Assembly: GCF_009861525.1 (NCBI RefSeq)
Contig: NZ_WVHL01000005.1
Location: forward strand, 1,302,001 to 1,366,000
Reading direction: 5' to 3'
DNA from: Pseudomonas sp. LD120
GTDB taxonomy: Bacteria > Pseudomonadota > Gammaproteobacteria > Pseudomonadales > Pseudomonadaceae
DNA: 64,000 nt
This document shows positions 16,694-25,726 of this stretch, piece after piece. The notes under the pieces are model-generated. The model saw only the letters and a list, made by a program, of their open reading frames with translations, did no database searches and was not told where the DNA came from. Each line of letters starts with the position of its first letter. Position 1 is the first letter of the stretch. The position numbers and the translations under genes are program-made.

Positions 16694-18283
16694 TCAATCG
16701 CGCATTTCGGTCTGGCGTTCGACGGGGTCGATCAACACGGCTTTCTGCTGGCGCACCAGCAGGTCGAGAATTTCATCCTGACGCTCGCCCAGGACCCCGG
16801 AGAAGCTGATGCCGCTGCTTTTGGTCGGTGCCAGCATCGACACCCGGTACAGCTCCACGCTCAGCGGCGAGTCGATGGACAGCGGCCCGCTGCCGTTGGC
16901 CGCCAGCTCGCCGCCGACCACGATCAGCGAGACCTGGGCATCGAACGGGTCGAGCTTGATGTCGCGGTCGGTGTCGGACAGGTCCTTGATGTGGCCGTAG
17001 ACGCCGGTCAGGCCGTTGGCCATGGCGATGTTTTCGTACAGGCGGATGTTCACGCTGTTGCGAATGCGGATGCCGTGGCGGCGGTTGCTGATCACCTTGT
17101 TGGCGTAGATCAGGTTGTCGGCACTCTCGTAGAGGGTGAGGCCGTCGCTGTGGTTGCGGTAGATCTCGTTGTAGGCGATCAGGTTGTTGACACTGTTACG
17201 GTCGATCACCAGCCCCGAGAGGTGGTTGTCGTAGCTGCGGTTGTTGAAGATGAAGCTGTCGTTCACTTCCCGGGAAATGATGATGCCGTGCTTCTTCTTG
17301 GTGCCGTGGACGGTGTTGTCGGCAATGATCAGGCCGTGGGAACGGTCGTGGGGGTCGATGCCGTAGACGATGTTGTCTTTGTAGGTGTTGCCCTTGAGCA
17401 CAAAATCCCGGGTTTCGTAGCAGTAGAAGCCGTACCACATGTCGGAGAAGGTCGAGCCGATGATCCAGCCGGTGGGCTCGGGGCGCTTGAGCACCTTGGC
17501 CATGTTCGGCGTGTACTGGGAAATGCTCACCCCGTAGGACTTGGAGTTGGCGTAGCCGAAGCTGGCCATCTGGCTGTTGATGATGTACGTCTCGGTGCCG
17601 CCCCAGGCCAGCAGGAACGGGCGGAATTCCTTGGGCGAGCGGAAGGTCGACGGGCCGTTGTCCTGCTCGCGCCAGCCGGTGACTTTGCTGTCGCGCACGA
17701 ACAGCTGGCCATCGTTGACCAGGAACGAACCGCCTTCCTGGGACAGGCGCAGTTCCTGGGTCTGTTGGTCGATTTCCAGGATGCCCTTGCGACCGACCAC
17801 GATCGGCACCCGGGCCAGGTAGACCCCGGGCGCCGTCTCGCTGATGTACTGATTGGGCAGCTTGCGCGCCAGCTCCTTGAGGTTGATGTAACCGTCGTCG
17901 ATAAAGATCGCCTGGGGGATGCCGTGCTGGCGCACCACCCATTCGGCCATCTTGTTGTCGCCGCCGATAAAGTCCTTCAGGGCGTCTTCCTGCATCATCC
18001 GGCGCACGCTGATCTTGCCCGGCTGGCTGCGCACGATCTTCGCCGCGACGGCTTCGGCGGTGTAGCCGGACAGGTCGGGCAGGGTCGGCTTGGCCAGGGC
18101 CAGGGGCTCGGTGGGCGCGCTGCTGACGGTGTAGGTCTTGGCCTGTTGCAGGCCCTTGGCGATGATCGGCGCCTTGGCCGGCTCGACAGTGGCGAAGGCG
18201 GCGCTGCTGGCCAGTAGCAGGGCGCCGGCCAGCAGGCTCAGGGAGCCTTGGCCGCGCGGGCTGTTGAGGGGGGAGCCATTCAT
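16694..18283 (-). CDS. algG: Poly(beta-D-mannuronate) C5-epimerase
   Basis: The 529-residue periplasmic right-handed beta-helix enzyme converts mannuronate to guluronate in the chain. CASH-type beta-helix repeats run from about residue 240 to 440 (for example FIFNNRSYDNHLSGLVIDR, then NLIAYNEIYRNHSDGLTLYE), and DPHDRSHGLIIADNTVHG holds the catalytic DPHD motif. The signal peptide is LLAGALLLASSAAFA. The ATG at 18283 follows AAAGGAG; an ATG at 18310 overlapping the algE stop is a weaker choice. Confidence 0.96.
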   Translation of the reverse strand: MNGSPLNSPRGQGSLSLLAGALLLASSAAFATVEPAKAPIIAKGLQQAKTYTVSSAPTEPLALAKPTLPDLSGYTAEAVAAKIVRSQPGKISVRRMMQEDALKDFIGGDNKMAEWVVRQHGIPQAIFIDDGYINLKELARKLPNQYISETAPGVYLARVPIVVGRKGILEIDQQTQELRLSQEGGSFLVNDGQLFVRDSKVTGWREQDNGPSTFRSPKEFRPFLLAWGGTETYIINSQMASFGYANSKSYGVSISQYTPNMAKVLKRPEPTGWIIGSTFSDMWYGFYCYETRDFVLKGNTYKDNIVYGIDPHDRSHGLIIADNTVHGTKKKHGIIISREVNDSFIFNNRSYDNHLSGLVIDRNSVNNLIAYNEIYRNHSDGLTLYESADNLIYANKVISNRRHGIRIRNSVNIRLYENIAMANGLTGVYGHIKDLSDTDRDIKLDPFDAQVSLIVVGGELAANGSGPLSIDSPLSVELYRVSMLAPTKSSGISFSGVLGERQDEILDLLVRQQKAVLIDPVERQTEMRD

Positions 18284-18309
18284 TTCGGGCACTCCTTTGG
18301 CGGCTTGCA

Positions 18310-19959
18310 TCAGAAGCGCCAGATCACGTCGATAAAGGCGCGGTGCATGTAGGAGTCGACCTCTTTGCCGTAGGCGTCGCCGGGCTTGAACACGCCGCCA
18401 CGAAAACGCACCAGGGCCGAGGGTTCATCGATCGACTGGCTCAGGGCCGCCGGCAACAGGCCTTGCTTGAAGTACTTGGTGACCACCAGGTCCATCTCCT
18501 GGCCGAGGTCTTTCTTGCCGTCCTGCAAGGGCAGCGAGGTGCTGCCGAGCAGGGCTCCGGTGGCGTCGTCGTAGTTGTTGTCCACTGCATTGATGCCGTT
18601 GCTGCCCACCGGTTTGTTGCCGTCCACGCGCCAGAACTTGTGGTAGACCAGGCTGGCGTCGTAGTCCTCGCGCAATTGCCAGGAACCGAACAGGGTGGCG
18701 CTCTGGGTGTTGTTCATTTCGCCGCGGAAGGCTTCGCCGAAGCGGTGCACCCGGGAGCGGGTGCCGGTGTAGTTGGAGCGGTTGCTCTGCAGGCCGTTCT
18801 GCTCGTACTCGGCGCTGGCCCGGGCGTAGGCGGCGCCCACTTGCCAGTTCGGGTCCAGGCGCAGGCGCACGCCCAGGTCGGTGGCCCAGCCGTCGAGGTT
18901 GTCGCCCCGCTTGGTTTGAGTCGGGCGGCTGCCGTCGGCGTTCAGCGGGTTGACCGTGTCGCGGTCGCCGCGCATGCCGGTGAGGCTGGCCCAGTAGTTG
19001 ACGGTATGGGTGTTGCGAAAGTTGTAGGCGTCGCTGTTGGCTTCCAGGCCGAGCCAGGTCAGGTCGCCGTTGTGTTTCTTGTCCAGCGGGTCGCTTGCCA
19101 CGCCGGGCTGGGCATCGTCGAGCTTGCCGTCGTCGTGGGTGTGGTGGGCGCGGATGCCCACCCATTGGCCGGGCGTCCACTGGTAGGCGGCGTCGGCGTA
19201 CAGGTGCAGGCGGTCCTTGTCCTTGGGCGCCAATTCCTTGAGGTCGGTGCGGTATTCGCTGAAGCGCTCGGCGGCGCCGACGTTGGCCCGCAGCAGGGTG
19301 GTGTCGAAGGTCCAGTTCAACGCCTCGATGTTGGTGTCGCGCCATTGCCCGTCGTCGTTGCGCAGGCGCTGGCGGCCGAACTTCAACTGCTCGCCGGGGT
19401 AGGCGGTGAAGCCGCTGTAGCCGACCCAGAACTCGCGCATCGCCAGGTAGTTCTTCTGGGGTTTGCGGTCGTCATTGCTCGATGGCTGGCTGGCGTCGTC
19501 GCCGGACGGTTGCAGGGTGTCGGTTTCGATCACGTCGGTGGACGTCACCACCTGGCCCATGGCGTAGGCGCTCCAGTTGCCGCGTTCGCCATAGACCCAG
19601 GGGCGCAGGTCGAGACCGACGCCGTTGACGTCGCCACCGCTCTGGGTGCCCAGGTCGCGATCGTCCTCGGACTGGCCGGTGACCTTCACGTCCAGGCCGA
19701 AGTTCTGGGTGTCGGTGAGGGCCGCCAGGGTCGGGTTGGACCAGAGCATGGCAACACCTAGGGCCATGCCCAGTTTCGACAGATTGAAGCACTTGCCTGT
19801 CGAAACGGCCGCAGGATGCGTAGGGGCGCGCAGCGGCGGTGATGCAGCGGCCTGAGCCTGGTCAGACAGGGCGCGGGTGCAGGCTTGGCGAGCGCGGTGC
19901 GCTCGGTCGCAGCCTGCGGCAGCGGCTACAGGGGGGGCGTTGTATGGGGTGAGCTTCAT
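18310..19959 (-). CDS. algE: Outer-membrane alginate export porin AlgE
   Basis: This beta-barrel (18 strands in the family) secretes alginate across the outer membrane. The mature protein starts near LTDTQNFGLDVKVTGQSEDDRDLG and ends in the phenylalanine expected for outer-membrane assembly (FIDVIWRF). From the ATG at 19959, which overlaps the algK stop, the product is 549 residues against about 490 in P. aeruginosa. The extra length is an N-terminal stretch of some 60 residues in front of the signal-peptide core (MALGVAMLWSNPTLA), part of it encoded by a REP-like repeat (VAAAAGCDRAHRAR). Either the signal peptide has an extreme n-region or a later start is used. Confidence 0.94.
   Translation of the reverse strand: MKLTPYNAPPVAAAAGCDRAHRARQACTRALSDQAQAAASPPLRAPTHPAAVSTGKCFNLSKLGMALGVAMLWSNPTLAALTDTQNFGLDVKVTGQSEDDRDLGTQSGGDVNGVGLDLRPWVYGERGNWSAYAMGQVVTSTDVIETDTLQPSGDDASQPSSNDDRKPQKNYLAMREFWVGYSGFTAYPGEQLKFGRQRLRNDDGQWRDTNIEALNWTFDTTLLRANVGAAERFSEYRTDLKELAPKDKDRLHLYADAAYQWTPGQWVGIRAHHTHDDGKLDDAQPGVASDPLDKKHNGDLTWLGLEANSDAYNFRNTHTVNYWASLTGMRGDRDTVNPLNADGSRPTQTKRGDNLDGWATDLGVRLRLDPNWQVGAAYARASAEYEQNGLQSNRSNYTGTRSRVHRFGEAFRGEMNNTQSATLFGSWQLREDYDASLVYHKFWRVDGNKPVGSNGINAVDNNYDDATGALLGSTSLPLQDGKKDLGQEMDLVVTKYFKQGLLPAALSQSIDEPSALVRFRGGVFKPGDAYGKEVDSYMHRAFIDVIWRF
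19890..19931. repeat. REP-like half element read within the 5' end of algE
   Basis: GAGCGCGGTGCGCTCGGTCG plus CAGCCTGCGGCAGCGGCTAC matches the repeats at 10211-10310 and 21333-21453. It is translated in frame as the first residues of AlgE. Confidence 0.7.
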
Positions 19960-21476
19960 AGGGATTCCTCGCCGTCTTCTTCCTGCAGGGCGTGCAGTTG
20001 CAGCGTGTTCTGGGTCTGGGCGCCACGCACCGCTTGTTCCTGCTGCAGCAGGCGCTGGGCTTCGGCGCGCTGGCCGGGGGGCAATTGGCTTTCCAACTGC
20101 TGGGCCAGTTCGTTGGCTTGAGGCGTGTCCTGGACCTTGGCCAGTTGGCTGAAGACGTAGGCGTTGACCGGGTTGGGTTGGGTGCCGCGGCCCTGGGAGA
20201 ACAACTGGGCGATGGCAAAATCGGCGCTGTTCTGGCCGTTGCGCGCGGCAGTCAGCAGGTGGTCCAGGGCCTTTTGCGGGTACACCTGGCCCAGGTAGCC
20301 ACGGCGGTAGATCTGCCCCAGGTAGTAATCGGCGGCGACTTCCCGGCCCTGGGCCTTCTTGAAGTGTTCCTCGGCCACCTTGGCGTCGGCCGGCACCCAT
20401 TTGCCTTCGTAGTAGAGCTTGCCCAGCAGCAGTTCGGCCCGGGGCTGGTCGGCGGCGCGGCCGTTGTCCAGGTACTGCATCATCTTGTCGACGTCCCCCA
20501 GTTCGGGGAAGTCGTAGAGCAGTTGCGCCAGACTGACCCAGGACGCCGGGTAGCCCGGTGCCACTTGCTTCAGCAGGGCCAGGGCGGTTTTTTCGTCCGG
20601 CTTGCCGAGGCTGGCGTCGCCCAGCACCCGGGCCACGCTGTCGACTCGCTGGGCGCTGACCGTGCCACGGCTGTAACCGGCCTGCAGTTGCTGGATCAGC
20701 TCGGCCTGTTGTTCTGGCTGGCCGCGTTTCTGGTAGACGCTGGCCAATTCGACGTAGCAGATGTCGGTGCTGTTGAGGGCGGCCTTGCAGATCTTCTCCA
20801 CATCGTCCAGGTGCTGGTCGTAGCGGCCCTGGGTGCGGTACAGCAGGACCTGGGCCAGCCCGGCTTCCGGGTAGCCGGCGGCGCGCCATTGGCTGATCTG
20901 CTGCTGGGCGTTGATGGTGGGGAAGCTATGGGGGTATTGCAGGTACAGCAGCGCCAGGGGAATCAGGGTGTTGCCTTGGCCCTGGGCAAAGGCTTTCTTC
21001 AGCAGGCCCTCGGCTTCGTGCTGCTGAGCCTTGGTGGCGCCGGGCTTGGCCAGCAGCAGCCGGCCCAAGCGGGCCTGGGCCCGGGGCGAGGTGTCGGCGG
21101 CGGCGCGGTAGGTGGCCTCGGCCTGCTGGATCTGCGCCGGGTCGCGGCTTTGCACCTGGATGTCGGCCAGGCCCACTTGCGCTTCGCTGTAACCCAGGTC
21201 CGCCAACTGGCGGTAGTTCTGCTGGGCCTGGGTGGTGTCGCCGCGCTTCAGGGCTTCATTGGCCAGGCGCTGGTCGGGCAGGCCGGCGCAACCGGCCAGG
21301 GCCAGGGCGGCGACCAAGGACAACACCGAACCCTGTAGCCGCTGCCGCAGGCTGCGATCGAGCGCGCAGCGCTCGTGCCGGTTGTCGGGGAGCATCGAGT
21401 CGGCCGGATGGCGTCCGCTGCGCGGCTGGGCGCAGCCTGCGGCAGCGGCTCCAGAGAGCTGGGTAGGCACTGTCAT
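19956..21476 (-). CDS. algK: Alginate secretion lipoprotein AlgK, Sel1/TPR repeats
   Basis: AlgK is an outer-membrane lipoprotein of Sel1-like/TPR repeats that places AlgE and links it to the periplasmic complex. The lipobox is in SLVAALALAGCAGLPDQRLA and is followed by many helical repeats (YRQLADLGYSEAQVGLADIQ, LLLGKLYYEGKWVPADAKVAEEHF and others). At 506 residues it is longer than the P. aeruginosa protein (about 475). The surplus is about 47 residues before the signal peptide, largely encoded by an inverted REP pair at 21333-21453. A later ATG at 21395 would give a shorter n-region. It overlaps algE by four bases. Confidence 0.94.
   Translation of the reverse strand: MTVPTQLSGAAAAGCAQPRSGRHPADSMLPDNRHERCALDRSLRQRLQGSVLSLVAALALAGCAGLPDQRLANEALKRGDTTQAQQNYRQLADLGYSEAQVGLADIQVQSRDPAQIQQAEATYRAAADTSPRAQARLGRLLLAKPGATKAQQHEAEGLLKKAFAQGQGNTLIPLALLYLQYPHSFPTINAQQQISQWRAAGYPEAGLAQVLLYRTQGRYDQHLDDVEKICKAALNSTDICYVELASVYQKRGQPEQQAELIQQLQAGYSRGTVSAQRVDSVARVLGDASLGKPDEKTALALLKQVAPGYPASWVSLAQLLYDFPELGDVDKMMQYLDNGRAADQPRAELLLGKLYYEGKWVPADAKVAEEHFKKAQGREVAADYYLGQIYRRGYLGQVYPQKALDHLLTAARNGQNSADFAIAQLFSQGRGTQPNPVNAYVFSQLAKVQDTPQANELAQQLESQLPPGQRAEAQRLLQQEQAVRGAQTQNTLQLHALQEEDGEESL
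21333..21453. repeat. Inverted REP pair read within the 5' end of algK
   Basis: CTGTAGCCGCTGCCGCAGGCTGCGA at 21333 and the complementary CGCAGCCTGCGGCAGCGGCT at 21431-21450 form long arms around about 70 bases. It is translated as the residues before the AlgK signal peptide (SGAAAAGCAQPRSG and DRSLRQRLQGS). Confidence 0.8.
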
Positions 21477-21478
21477 GG

Positions 21479-22648
21479 TTACAGACCCGCAGCCATGGCT
21501 TTGTCGATCAGCCCGTTCATCGACGGGCCGCGATCGCTGCTGACGTCCACCGGGCGGCCGGCGAAGGCGCTGCTTAGTGGCAGGTCGGGCTTGATCTGCA
21601 CGCGGATATCGGAGGACAGGTCATCGCTGTTGAGGCTGGTGCTGCTGACGATGGTGCCGGTGCGCAGCTCATCCTCGCCGGCGATCTGCAAGTTGACCCG
21701 GGTGCCCGGGCGCACGTCGCTCAACTGGCGATAGGAGAAGCGCGCCTCGACCTTGGCCGAACTGCCCCGTGGCACCAGTTGGAAGATCACGTCGCCCTTG
21801 CTGGCGTACTGACCGTCGGCCACCAACTGCAGGGCCACGGTGCAGTCGCAGGGGGAGGTCAGGGTGCCGGTCATCTGCTTGCCGAACAGTTCCTCGACCT
21901 TGGCCGGTTGCAGCTGGTTGTCGTCCAGGTGGCCTTTGAGCAGGTCGAGCATGCTGGTGCTGAAGCTGGCCAGGGGCGCGCCCTTGGCCACCGCTCCATC
22001 GGTCTGCACCAGGCTTTGCACGGTGCCGTCGCGGGGCATGGTCACGTTCATCCCCGGCACGCTGACCAGTCCGGCCTGGGCGTGGCTGACGAAGTACATG
22101 CCGTACACCGACTTGAGCACGAAACCGAAGGCGGCCAGGCCAACGATGAAGATCCCGGCGCTGAAGGTTATGGCCCGCAGGCGGCCCATGGCGCTCATGC
22201 CGCTGCCGCTGTCCTTGACCTTGCGCGCCTTGGTGAAGTTGTCGCGCTGCAAGGTGGCGAGCACGTCGCCCATGCTGACGATGTCGCCGGCCAGGTGCGA
22301 GGTGATCAGGTGGCGCAGGGTGGAGATGTCCTGGGGTTCCAGGTTCTGGAACTGGCAACCGACGCGGCCGCTCTGGCGGTCGAAGGAGCGAATCTGCAGT
22401 TCGACGTCCATGGCCAGGCCGAGGTTGTCGATGACAAATTGCAAGCGGCCTTTGTGCACGGCGCCCAGGGCCAGCATCTGCTGCCCGGCGTTGAAGCTCA
22501 GGCCGCCGGCGGAGAGGTCGTGGACCCGCACTTCCAGCGGTTTGGCCTCGTTGCCGAAAAAGCGCAGCTTGGCCGGGATCTTGACCCGGGCGTGCTGGCG
22601 TTGGGCTTCGGATTCATGCACTACATTGACGTTCACGGCGGTGTTCAT
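21479..22648 (-). CDS. alg44: Alginate co-polymerase and c-di-GMP receptor Alg44
   Basis: The 389-residue inner-membrane protein activates Alg8 when its PilZ domain binds c-di-GMP. PilZ residues are R17 and R21 in RQHAR and D44-x-S46-AGG in HDLSAGGLSF, numbered as in P. aeruginosa. One transmembrane span follows (ITFSAGIFIVGLAAFGFVL, about 165-190), then a periplasmic domain like membrane-fusion proteins. The ATG at 22648 with AAGGA upstream gives exactly the family length. It overlaps nothing but ends three bases before the algK start. A long inverted repeat lies just upstream of its ribosome site. Confidence 0.96.
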   Translation of the reverse strand: MNTAVNVNVVHESEAQRQHARVKIPAKLRFFGNEAKPLEVRVHDLSAGGLSFNAGQQMLALGAVHKGRLQFVIDNLGLAMDVELQIRSFDRQSGRVGCQFQNLEPQDISTLRHLITSHLAGDIVSMGDVLATLQRDNFTKARKVKDSGSGMSAMGRLRAITFSAGIFIVGLAAFGFVLKSVYGMYFVSHAQAGLVSVPGMNVTMPRDGTVQSLVQTDGAVAKGAPLASFSTSMLDLLKGHLDDNQLQPAKVEELFGKQMTGTLTSPCDCTVALQLVADGQYASKGDVIFQLVPRGSSAKVEARFSYRQLSDVRPGTRVNLQIAGEDELRTGTIVSSTSLNSDDLSSDIRVQIKPDLPLSSAFAGRPVDVSSDRGPSMNGLIDKAMAAGL

Positions 22649-22665
22649 AGGGTCGATTTCCTTGA

Positions 22666-22762
22666 GGGTTTGTTCCCGTTTGGTGACAGGCCGCGACGGC
22701 GGCCCGCTTGGCGCAGGGCAAGGCGCGAGCAACGCGGCTCGTCACCAAACGGGAACAGACCC
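22666..22762. repeat. 22-bp inverted repeat between alg8 and alg44
   Basis: GGGTTTGTTCCCGTTTGGTG plus AC (22666-22687) is complementary, with one mismatch, to 22741-22762 across a 53-base GC-rich spacer. The arm nearest alg44 stops two bases from its ribosome site region (AAGGA at about 22660). Confidence 0.8.
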
Positions 22763-22784
22763 TAGTTAATTCAGGCAAGGCGGT

Positions 22785-24266
22785 TCAGACCATCAGCAGC
22801 AGGACAGCGACGAACACGCTGCCGGCCGAAAAGGTCATGGTCCGAGACGACCAGGTGTTGAACCAACGTTGAAAACTGGCCAGGTCGCGGGTCAGCTTGG
22901 TGTCCTGGCGGGTCCAGGATTGCTGGTCGAGGCGGAAGAACACGTAGATCTTCACCAGGGCGCCGACGATCTGGTTGTAATAGAGAATCAAGGGGTAGGC
23001 CGGGCCGATGCGGTGCCCCGAGCAGGACAGCAACAGGGTCAGAATCAGGCGGGTAATGCCGATCCACAGCAGGTAGGCGAGGATGAAGGCGGTGCCGTAC
23101 TTGACGCTGGCGATGATGGCCACGGTCAGGCCCAGCAGCGAGGTCCACATCGACACGCGCTGGTCGAACAGCACCACGCTGGTGAACAGGCCCAGGCGTT
23201 TCATGCCCAGACCCAGCGCCCGGGCGTTCTGCCGCAGGTTGTTGCCGTACCAGCGGAACATCAGCTTGCGGCTGGCCTTGATGAAGCTCTTCTCTGGTGG
23301 GTGTTCCACGGTGTTGATCGCCGCGTCCGGCACGTAGAAGGTGTCGTAGCCCAGGCGCATCAGGCTGTACCAACTGGACTTGTCGTCGCCGGTGAGGAAC
23401 TTGAAGCGGCCCAGGCGCCAGTGCTGCAGGGAGTCACTTTCCACGTCGGCGATGAAGTCCGGGTCGGTGACCACGCTGGCGCGGAACACCGACATGCGCC
23501 CGGTCATGGTCAGCACGCGCTTGGACAGGGCCATGGAGCACATGTTGATGTGGCGCTGGGCGAAGCGCAGCTTGTGCCATTGGCTCATGATGTAGCCGCC
23601 GCGCACTTCGCAGAATTCGTTGGTGGTCAGGCCGCCGACATTGCCGAACAGCTGGAACCAGGGCACGGTCTTGCGCACCACGCCTTCGCCGAGCACGGTG
23701 TCGCCGTCGATCACCGCCACCACGGCGCGGCTGTCCGGCAGGTGGCGGGAGATGGCGCGGAAGCCGAAAGCCAGGCCGTCACGCTTGCCGGTGCCGGGGA
23801 TGCGCACGAAGTCCAGCTTGACCCGCTCCGGCGGGTTCATCCGCGTCCACAGGCTTTTCACCAGCAGCTCGTCGGACATCTCCACGATCGAGCAGACCAC
23901 GGTGGTGGGGAAACCGCAGTCGATGGCTTCGCGGATCACCGAGCCGTAGACCTGGGCGGTGGTCAGCGCGTCGATGCGAAAGCTGGTGACCATCAGGAAC
24001 ACCTGGGACGGGTCCGCCGCGCTGCCGAGCTTGCGCACCTTGCGCCGCAGGTGCGGGTAGACCACGTAGAGAAACAGCATGCCGCGCACGAAATGCGTGG
24101 CACCCATGGAGTAGCGCCAGATGCCCACGGCGCCAATCAGGAAAATGAAGTCCTTGGACTGCGAGTCGAAGGTCGAGGCCGGCAGCAACAGCGCCATGCT
24201 CATCAGCAAACTCAAGTAAAACAGCCAACCGGCGGCCTGAAGCAGGCCGTGCTTTAGCCTGTGCAT
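22785..24266 (-). CDS. alg8: Alginate polymerase, family 2 glycosyltransferase Alg8
   Basis: The 493-residue membrane glycosyltransferase polymerises GDP-mannuronate into polymannuronate and passes it through the inner membrane. N-terminal spans (AAGWLFYLSLLMSMALLL, IFLIGAVGIWRYSMG) flank a GT2 domain with VVAVIDGDTV (DGD, about 185-195), ADVESDSL (acceptor Asp), and RKLMFRWYGNNLRQN in the place of the QxxRW helix. Three further C-terminal spans complete the channel. It needs Alg44 with c-di-GMP for activity. It follows algD after 143 bases that hold a REP pair. Confidence 0.96.
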   Translation of the reverse strand: MHRLKHGLLQAAGWLFYLSLLMSMALLLPASTFDSQSKDFIFLIGAVGIWRYSMGATHFVRGMLFLYVVYPHLRRKVRKLGSAADPSQVFLMVTSFRIDALTTAQVYGSVIREAIDCGFPTTVVCSIVEMSDELLVKSLWTRMNPPERVKLDFVRIPGTGKRDGLAFGFRAISRHLPDSRAVVAVIDGDTVLGEGVVRKTVPWFQLFGNVGGLTTNEFCEVRGGYIMSQWHKLRFAQRHINMCSMALSKRVLTMTGRMSVFRASVVTDPDFIADVESDSLQHWRLGRFKFLTGDDKSSWYSLMRLGYDTFYVPDAAINTVEHPPEKSFIKASRKLMFRWYGNNLRQNARALGLGMKRLGLFTSVVLFDQRVSMWTSLLGLTVAIIASVKYGTAFILAYLLWIGITRLILTLLLSCSGHRIGPAYPLILYYNQIVGALVKIYVFFRLDQQSWTRQDTKLTRDLASFQRWFNTWSSRTMTFSAGSVFVAVLLLMV

Positions 24267-24351
24267 AATCTGCGTCCATCAAGGTCTCGGGCGAGCCAGT
24301 GGGGTGGCCCGAGGGGGGGTTAAGGCAGGCATGGAAATTGGAGTGGGCCTG

Positions 24352-24408
24352 TTCGCTGGCCAGCCAGTTCCTACGGGGATGGGGTAGGAGCCGGCTGGCC
24401 AGCGAAGC
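24352..24408. repeat. REP inverted pair between algD and alg8
   Basis: TTCGCTGGCCAGCCAGTTCCTAC and GTAGGAGCCGGCTGGCCAGCGAAG face each other across 10 bases, ending two bases from the algD stop. REP hairpins here could shield the upstream algD message from 3' decay. Confidence 0.85.
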
Positions 24409-24409
24409 C

Positions 24410-25726
24410 TTACCAGCAGATGCCTTCGGTACGGCCCTGGGCGCTGGTGGCCTTGGCCATGAAGCCCACCAGGTCGATGACCTGCTTGCCGTGGGGCACG
24501 TGTTCGGCCAGGGCGCGGAACTTCTCGTCACGGTTGCCGAGGATGATTAGGTCGGAGTTGCCGATCACCGCGTCGAAGTCCGAGTTGAGCAGGGACGAGA
24601 CGTGGGGGATCTTCGACTCGATGTAGTCCTTGTTGGCGCCGTGGACCCGGGCGTACTCGACGTTGCTGTCGTAGATGCTCAGGTCGAAGCCCTTGCCGAT
24701 GAGCATTTCCGCCAGTTCCACCAGCGGGCTCTCGCGCAGGTCGTCGGTGCCGGCCTTGAAGCTCAGGCCGAGCAGGGCGACCTTGCGCTTGTCGTGGCTT
24801 TCGACGATGTCGAAGGCGTTCTGCACCTGGGATTCGTTGCTGCGCATCAGCGAGTTGAGCAGTGGCGCCTCGATGTCCAGGGAGCTGGCGCGGTAGGTCA
24901 GGGCGCGCACGTCCTTGGGCAGGCAGGAGCCGCCGAAGGCGAAGCCCGGGCGCATGTAGTACTGGGACAGGTTGAGGGTCTTGTCCTGGCAGACCACGTC
25001 CATCACTTCACGCCCGTCCACACCCACCGCCTTGGCGATGTTGCCGATCTCGTTGGCGAAGGTGACCTTGGTCGCGTGCCAGACGTTGCAGGTGTACTTG
25101 ATCATCTCGGCGACTTCGATGTCCTTGCGGATGATCGGCGCGTCGAGCTCTTCGTACAGCGCTTGCAGCACGTCACCGGAGGCTTGGTCGAACTGGCCGA
25201 TCACGGTCATGGGTGGGAAGTCATAGTCTTTGATCGCGGTGCTTTCACGCAGGAACTCGGGGTTCACCGCGACGCCGAAATCCACCCCGGCCTTTTTGCC
25301 CGAGCAGTCTTCGAGAATCGGAATCACCACATTTTTCACCGTGCCCGGCAGCACCGTGCTGCGCACCACGATGGTGTGGCGGGTGGCCTTGTCGCGCAGG
25401 ACGAAACCGATCTCGCGGCACACCGATTCGATGTAATCCAGTTCCAGGTCGCCGTTCTTCTTGCTCGGGGTGCCGACGCAGATCATCGACAGGTCGGTAT
25501 CGCGGATGGCTTCGGCGAAGTGGGTGGTGCCGCGCAGACGAGCGGTGCGGATTCCTTGCGCCAGAAGTTCACCCAGACCCGGTTCAACGATGGGTGATTT
25601 GCCGGCGTTGATCAGGTCGATTTTATCTTTGGAGATATCTACGCCAACGACTTCATGGCCCCGTGCAGACAGGCACCCGGCACAGACTGCGCCGACGTAG
25701 CCCAAACCAAATATGCTGATGCGCAT
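24410..25726 (-). CDS. algD: GDP-mannose 6-dehydrogenase
   Basis: The 438-residue enzyme oxidises GDP-mannose to GDP-mannuronic acid, the committing step of alginate synthesis. The Rossmann motif GLGYVGAVCAG is at residues 7-17 and the catalytic C268 in GFAFGGSCLPKDVRAL, the same residue number as P. aeruginosa AlgD. The ATG at 25726 follows TGAGGTAA; a few codons further upstream are open but the family start is here. It is the first gene of the operon, and the region before it carries an AlgU-type promoter, a GacA box and a leader of about 340 bases. Confidence 0.97.
   Translation of the reverse strand: MRISIFGLGYVGAVCAGCLSARGHEVVGVDISKDKIDLINAGKSPIVEPGLGELLAQGIRTARLRGTTHFAEAIRDTDLSMICVGTPSKKNGDLELDYIESVCREIGFVLRDKATRHTIVVRSTVLPGTVKNVVIPILEDCSGKKAGVDFGVAVNPEFLRESTAIKDYDFPPMTVIGQFDQASGDVLQALYEELDAPIIRKDIEVAEMIKYTCNVWHATKVTFANEIGNIAKAVGVDGREVMDVVCQDKTLNLSQYYMRPGFAFGGSCLPKDVRALTYRASSLDIEAPLLNSLMRSNESQVQNAFDIVESHDKRKVALLGLSFKAGTDDLRESPLVELAEMLIGKGFDLSIYDSNVEYARVHGANKDYIESKIPHVSSLLNSDFDAVIGNSDLIILGNRDEKFRALAEHVPHGKQVIDLVGFMAKATSAQGRTEGICW

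Noticed and set aside
8676..24257. Many long open frames on the plus strand through the alginate operon (for example 8676-10103, 12310-13800, 16673-18217, 22869-24257)
   Set aside because: They are the antisense shadow of high-GC alginate genes: Val/Gly/His/Gln-rich with no recognisable domains or ribosome sites, and the opposite strand codes for well-known proteins.
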